A program made the translations under genes and the position numbers. This document shows, piece after piece, positions 8,581-8,688 of a stretch of 8,688 nt of DNA. The first letter of the stretch is position 1. The number at the start of each line of letters is the position of its first letter. The DNA is from Pseudomonadota bacterium (lineage in GTDB: Bacteria; Pseudomonadota; Alphaproteobacteria; Rhizobiales; Devosiaceae): positions 1 through 8,688 of the forward strand of contig JAEWHZ010000117.1 in the NCBI GenBank assembly GCA_023387585.1, given 5' to 3'. Below the pieces are notes generated by a model. That model was not told the DNA's origin, ran no database searches, and worked only from the letters and a program-made list of their open reading frames with translations.

Positions 8581-8688
8581 CGTATCCTCTTTCCCCGCCC
8601 TCACCCGCGGGCCTCGTCTCGCTTCTATCGCGCCGCCTGCTTGTATGGAACTTTAATTTGCCCTAGCGGGGCGCGGCGGATTGTCGAA
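8581..8688 (-). promoter_or_regulatory. Upstream region of the dehydratase gene
   Basis: The last 108 bases hold no gene that I can support. On the minus strand an AT-rich island (AAATTAAAGTTCCATACAAG, about 8641-8660) stands out from the GC-rich surroundings and is the likeliest place for a promoter or a regulator site. The half-site TTGTATGG lacks a clear inverted partner. A ribosome-binding AGAGG lies at about 8586-8590. I cannot assign a regulator family. Confidence 0.3.

Noticed and set aside
6771..8686. GATTGTCG at both ends of the dehydratase gene (6771-6778 and 8679-8686), possible flanking repeats
   Set aside because: Eight bases is short enough to be chance, and there is no mobile-element gene, target duplication or composition shift.

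Overview
The window is dense, GC-rich chromosomal DNA carrying five protein genes. Its AspRS, RNase D, MaeB-type malic enzyme and sugar-acid dehydratase all look alphaproteobacterial, most likely Hyphomicrobiales (rhizobia-like). That placement rests on remembered family sequences, not on a search. I see no tRNA, rRNA, CRISPR array, transposase, integrase or prophage gene. No gene-free stretch exceeds about 160 bases.

Layout, left to right. (1) 1-1858, minus strand: the N-terminal four fifths of a two-domain NADP-malic enzyme with a phosphotransacetylase-like C-terminal domain. Its 3' end lies outside the window. (2) 1937-3529, minus: a membrane-bound CSS-EAL cyclic-di-GMP phosphodiesterase with a periplasmic cysteine pair. 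(3) 3599-5380, minus: aspartyl-tRNA synthetase, with the histidine that marks the non-discriminating Asp/Asn type. (4) 5536-6708, plus: ribonuclease D, divergent from aspS across about 155 bp that holds three inverted repeats. (5) 6766-8580, minus: an IlvD/Edd-family dehydratase that most resembles Caulobacter D-xylonate dehydratase. It converges on rnd across a short spacer with a strong hairpin.

The order aspS -> EAL gene -> malic enzyme is co-directional with gaps of 69 and 78 bp, so partial co-transcription is possible. The EAL gene also has a possible CtrA-like TTAG-N7-TTAA site about 50 bp upstream, and the malic enzyme has its own perfect AGGAGG ribosome-binding site. The genes do not form one pathway. 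They cover central carbon metabolism (malate to pyruvate, sugar-acid dehydration), translation, RNA processing and second-messenger turnover.

I did not find a previously undescribed system. The points most worth checking are the redox-type CSS-EAL protein and its promoter, the inverted repeats between aspS and rnd, the 20-codon ORF overlapping the end of the EAL gene, and the true substrate of the dehydratase.
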